Shown piece after piece: positions 5,298 through 5,843 of a stretch of 5,843 nucleotides of DNA (positions are counted from its first letter, which is position 1; the number at the start of each line of letters is the position of its first letter). The stretch comes from Acidimicrobiales bacterium (GTDB lineage: Bacteria; Actinomycetota; Acidimicrobiia; Acidimicrobiales; CADCSY01), in contig JAUJLZ010000053.1 of assembly GCA_030447125.1 (NCBI GenBank), positions 2,011 through 7,853 on the forward strand, written 5' to 3'. The notes under the pieces are model-generated. The model was not told where the DNA came from, made no database searches, and saw only the letters and a program-made list of their open reading frames with translations. Position numbers and translations under genes: made by a program.

Positions 5298-5843
5298 GTG
5301 CGACGTCTCCTGCTGATCACAGCGATAGCCCTCTGTGCGTTCGTAACGGGTGCTGCCCCTGCCTCAGCGCTGAGCTGCGCCCCTCATGTCGACGCCTCGC
5401 CCACCGCCATCGCCTCCGGAACCGAGAAGCTCTCCAGCGACGCTGCCTTCTTCGAGGACTGGCACCACCTTCTGCTCGGCCGCGTGGTGGGAGTGAAGAC
5501 CGACGGCGAAGAGAGCCCCACGGCCGGGCGCACGTACTGGACCGTGGAGGTGGCCGCCGCGTTGGGTGAAGGCGACGTCGCCTCCCCGATCGACGTGACC
5601 GCCCAGGACTCCGGGGGGAACGCGGGCTACGGCTTCACGGTCGGCGACGCCTTCGCCATCCCGGTCTGGGACGTCAAGCGGCTGGGCTACTGGTCGTCGT
5701 TCGCCTGTGACCCGATCACGAGGTTGGACGACCTCGACGGCACGGTGGAGAACGTGCTGGCGGTGGCCGCCGAGCACGGCACACCTATCGCCACCGTCGT
5801 CGGCGACGAGTCGTCGAGCGGCGCCGGCGCTCGTAGGGCGGTG
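5298..5843 (+). CDS. Secreted protein with signal peptide, possible NTR/TIMP-like fold (C-terminus beyond window)
   Basis: Partial gene: 182 codons from a GTG at 5298 to the right edge with no stop. The N-terminus is a textbook Sec signal peptide: two Arg, a hydrophobic core (LLLITAIALCAFVTG) and an ASA cleavage site after residue 24, leaving a mature chain starting LSCAPH. The mature part is strand-rich: LLLGRVVGVKTD, TYWTVEVAAAL, PIDVTAQD, YGFTVGDAFAIPVW and then WSSFACDPITRL. A Cys right after the cleavage site, a beta-rich barrel-like stretch with GYGFTVGD, and a second Cys in ACDP recall bacterial netrin/TIMP-like (NTR) OB-fold secreted proteins, although the Cys often preceding the GY motif is Ala here. 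A TTG at 5274 is an alternative in-frame start with AGGGGA upstream; GTG is preferred because it gives the cleaner signal peptide, but it lacks a Shine-Dalgarno. A Ser/Gly/Ala-rich stretch begins near the edge and may be a linker to a membrane or wall anchor. Confidence 0.75.
   Translation, partial: MRRLLLITAIALCAFVTGAAPASALSCAPHVDASPTAIASGTEKLSSDAAFFEDWHHLLLGRVVGVKTDGEESPTAGRTYWTVEVAAALGEGDVASPIDVTAQDSGGNAGYGFTVGDAFAIPVWDVKRLGYWSSFACDPITRLDDLDGTVENVLAVAAEHGTPIATVVGDESSSGAGARRAV

Overview
The window looks like chromosomal DNA from a high-GC actinobacterium. The GC content is high and GC-rich third codon positions dominate. GTG starts are used, and several genes have strong AAGGAGG/AGGAGG-type ribosome binding sites. 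An Acidimicrobiia-like or related lineage is possible, but no marker gene is present to fix the taxonomy. I see no insertion sequence, integrase, tRNA, rRNA, CRISPR array or phage gene.

Layout: (1) The left edge holds the N-terminal 201 codons of a minus-strand DUF2238/YjdF-type multi-pass membrane protein starting at 605. (2) A 140-bp divergent intergenic region carries a perfect 12-bp palindrome. (3) A plus-strand DUF72 (YecE-like) gene occupies 746-1666. (4) It converges on a two-gene minus-strand unit, made of a 91-aa conserved-looking hypothetical (2261-1986) translationally coupled by a 4-bp overlap to a small cupin (1989-1681). The two convergent stop codons lie inside the arms of one 9-bp inverted repeat. 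(5) A plus-strand GT-B fold family 4 glycosyltransferase (2378-3442) is transcribed divergently from the hypothetical/cupin pair. (6) It converges on a second minus-strand pair, an unrecognised 189-aa protein (5070-4501) followed 33 bp later by a 315-aa di-copper tyrosinase-like (PvdP-like) protein (4467-3520). (7) A 227-bp divergent region is followed by a plus-strand gene for a secreted protein with a clear signal peptide, possibly of NTR/TIMP-like (OB) fold, which runs off the right edge.

Functionally this looks like a string of small independent transcription units rather than one pathway. The pairing most worth attention is the unknown 189-aa protein with the tyrosinase-like protein. The latter has a convincing CuB site, an incomplete-looking CuA site and no export signal. 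The second notable pair is the coupled 91-aa protein and the cupin, whose usual metal-binding glutamate appears to be a lysine. None of the intergenic gaps exceeds 300 bp. No previously undescribed defence or mobile system is evident.
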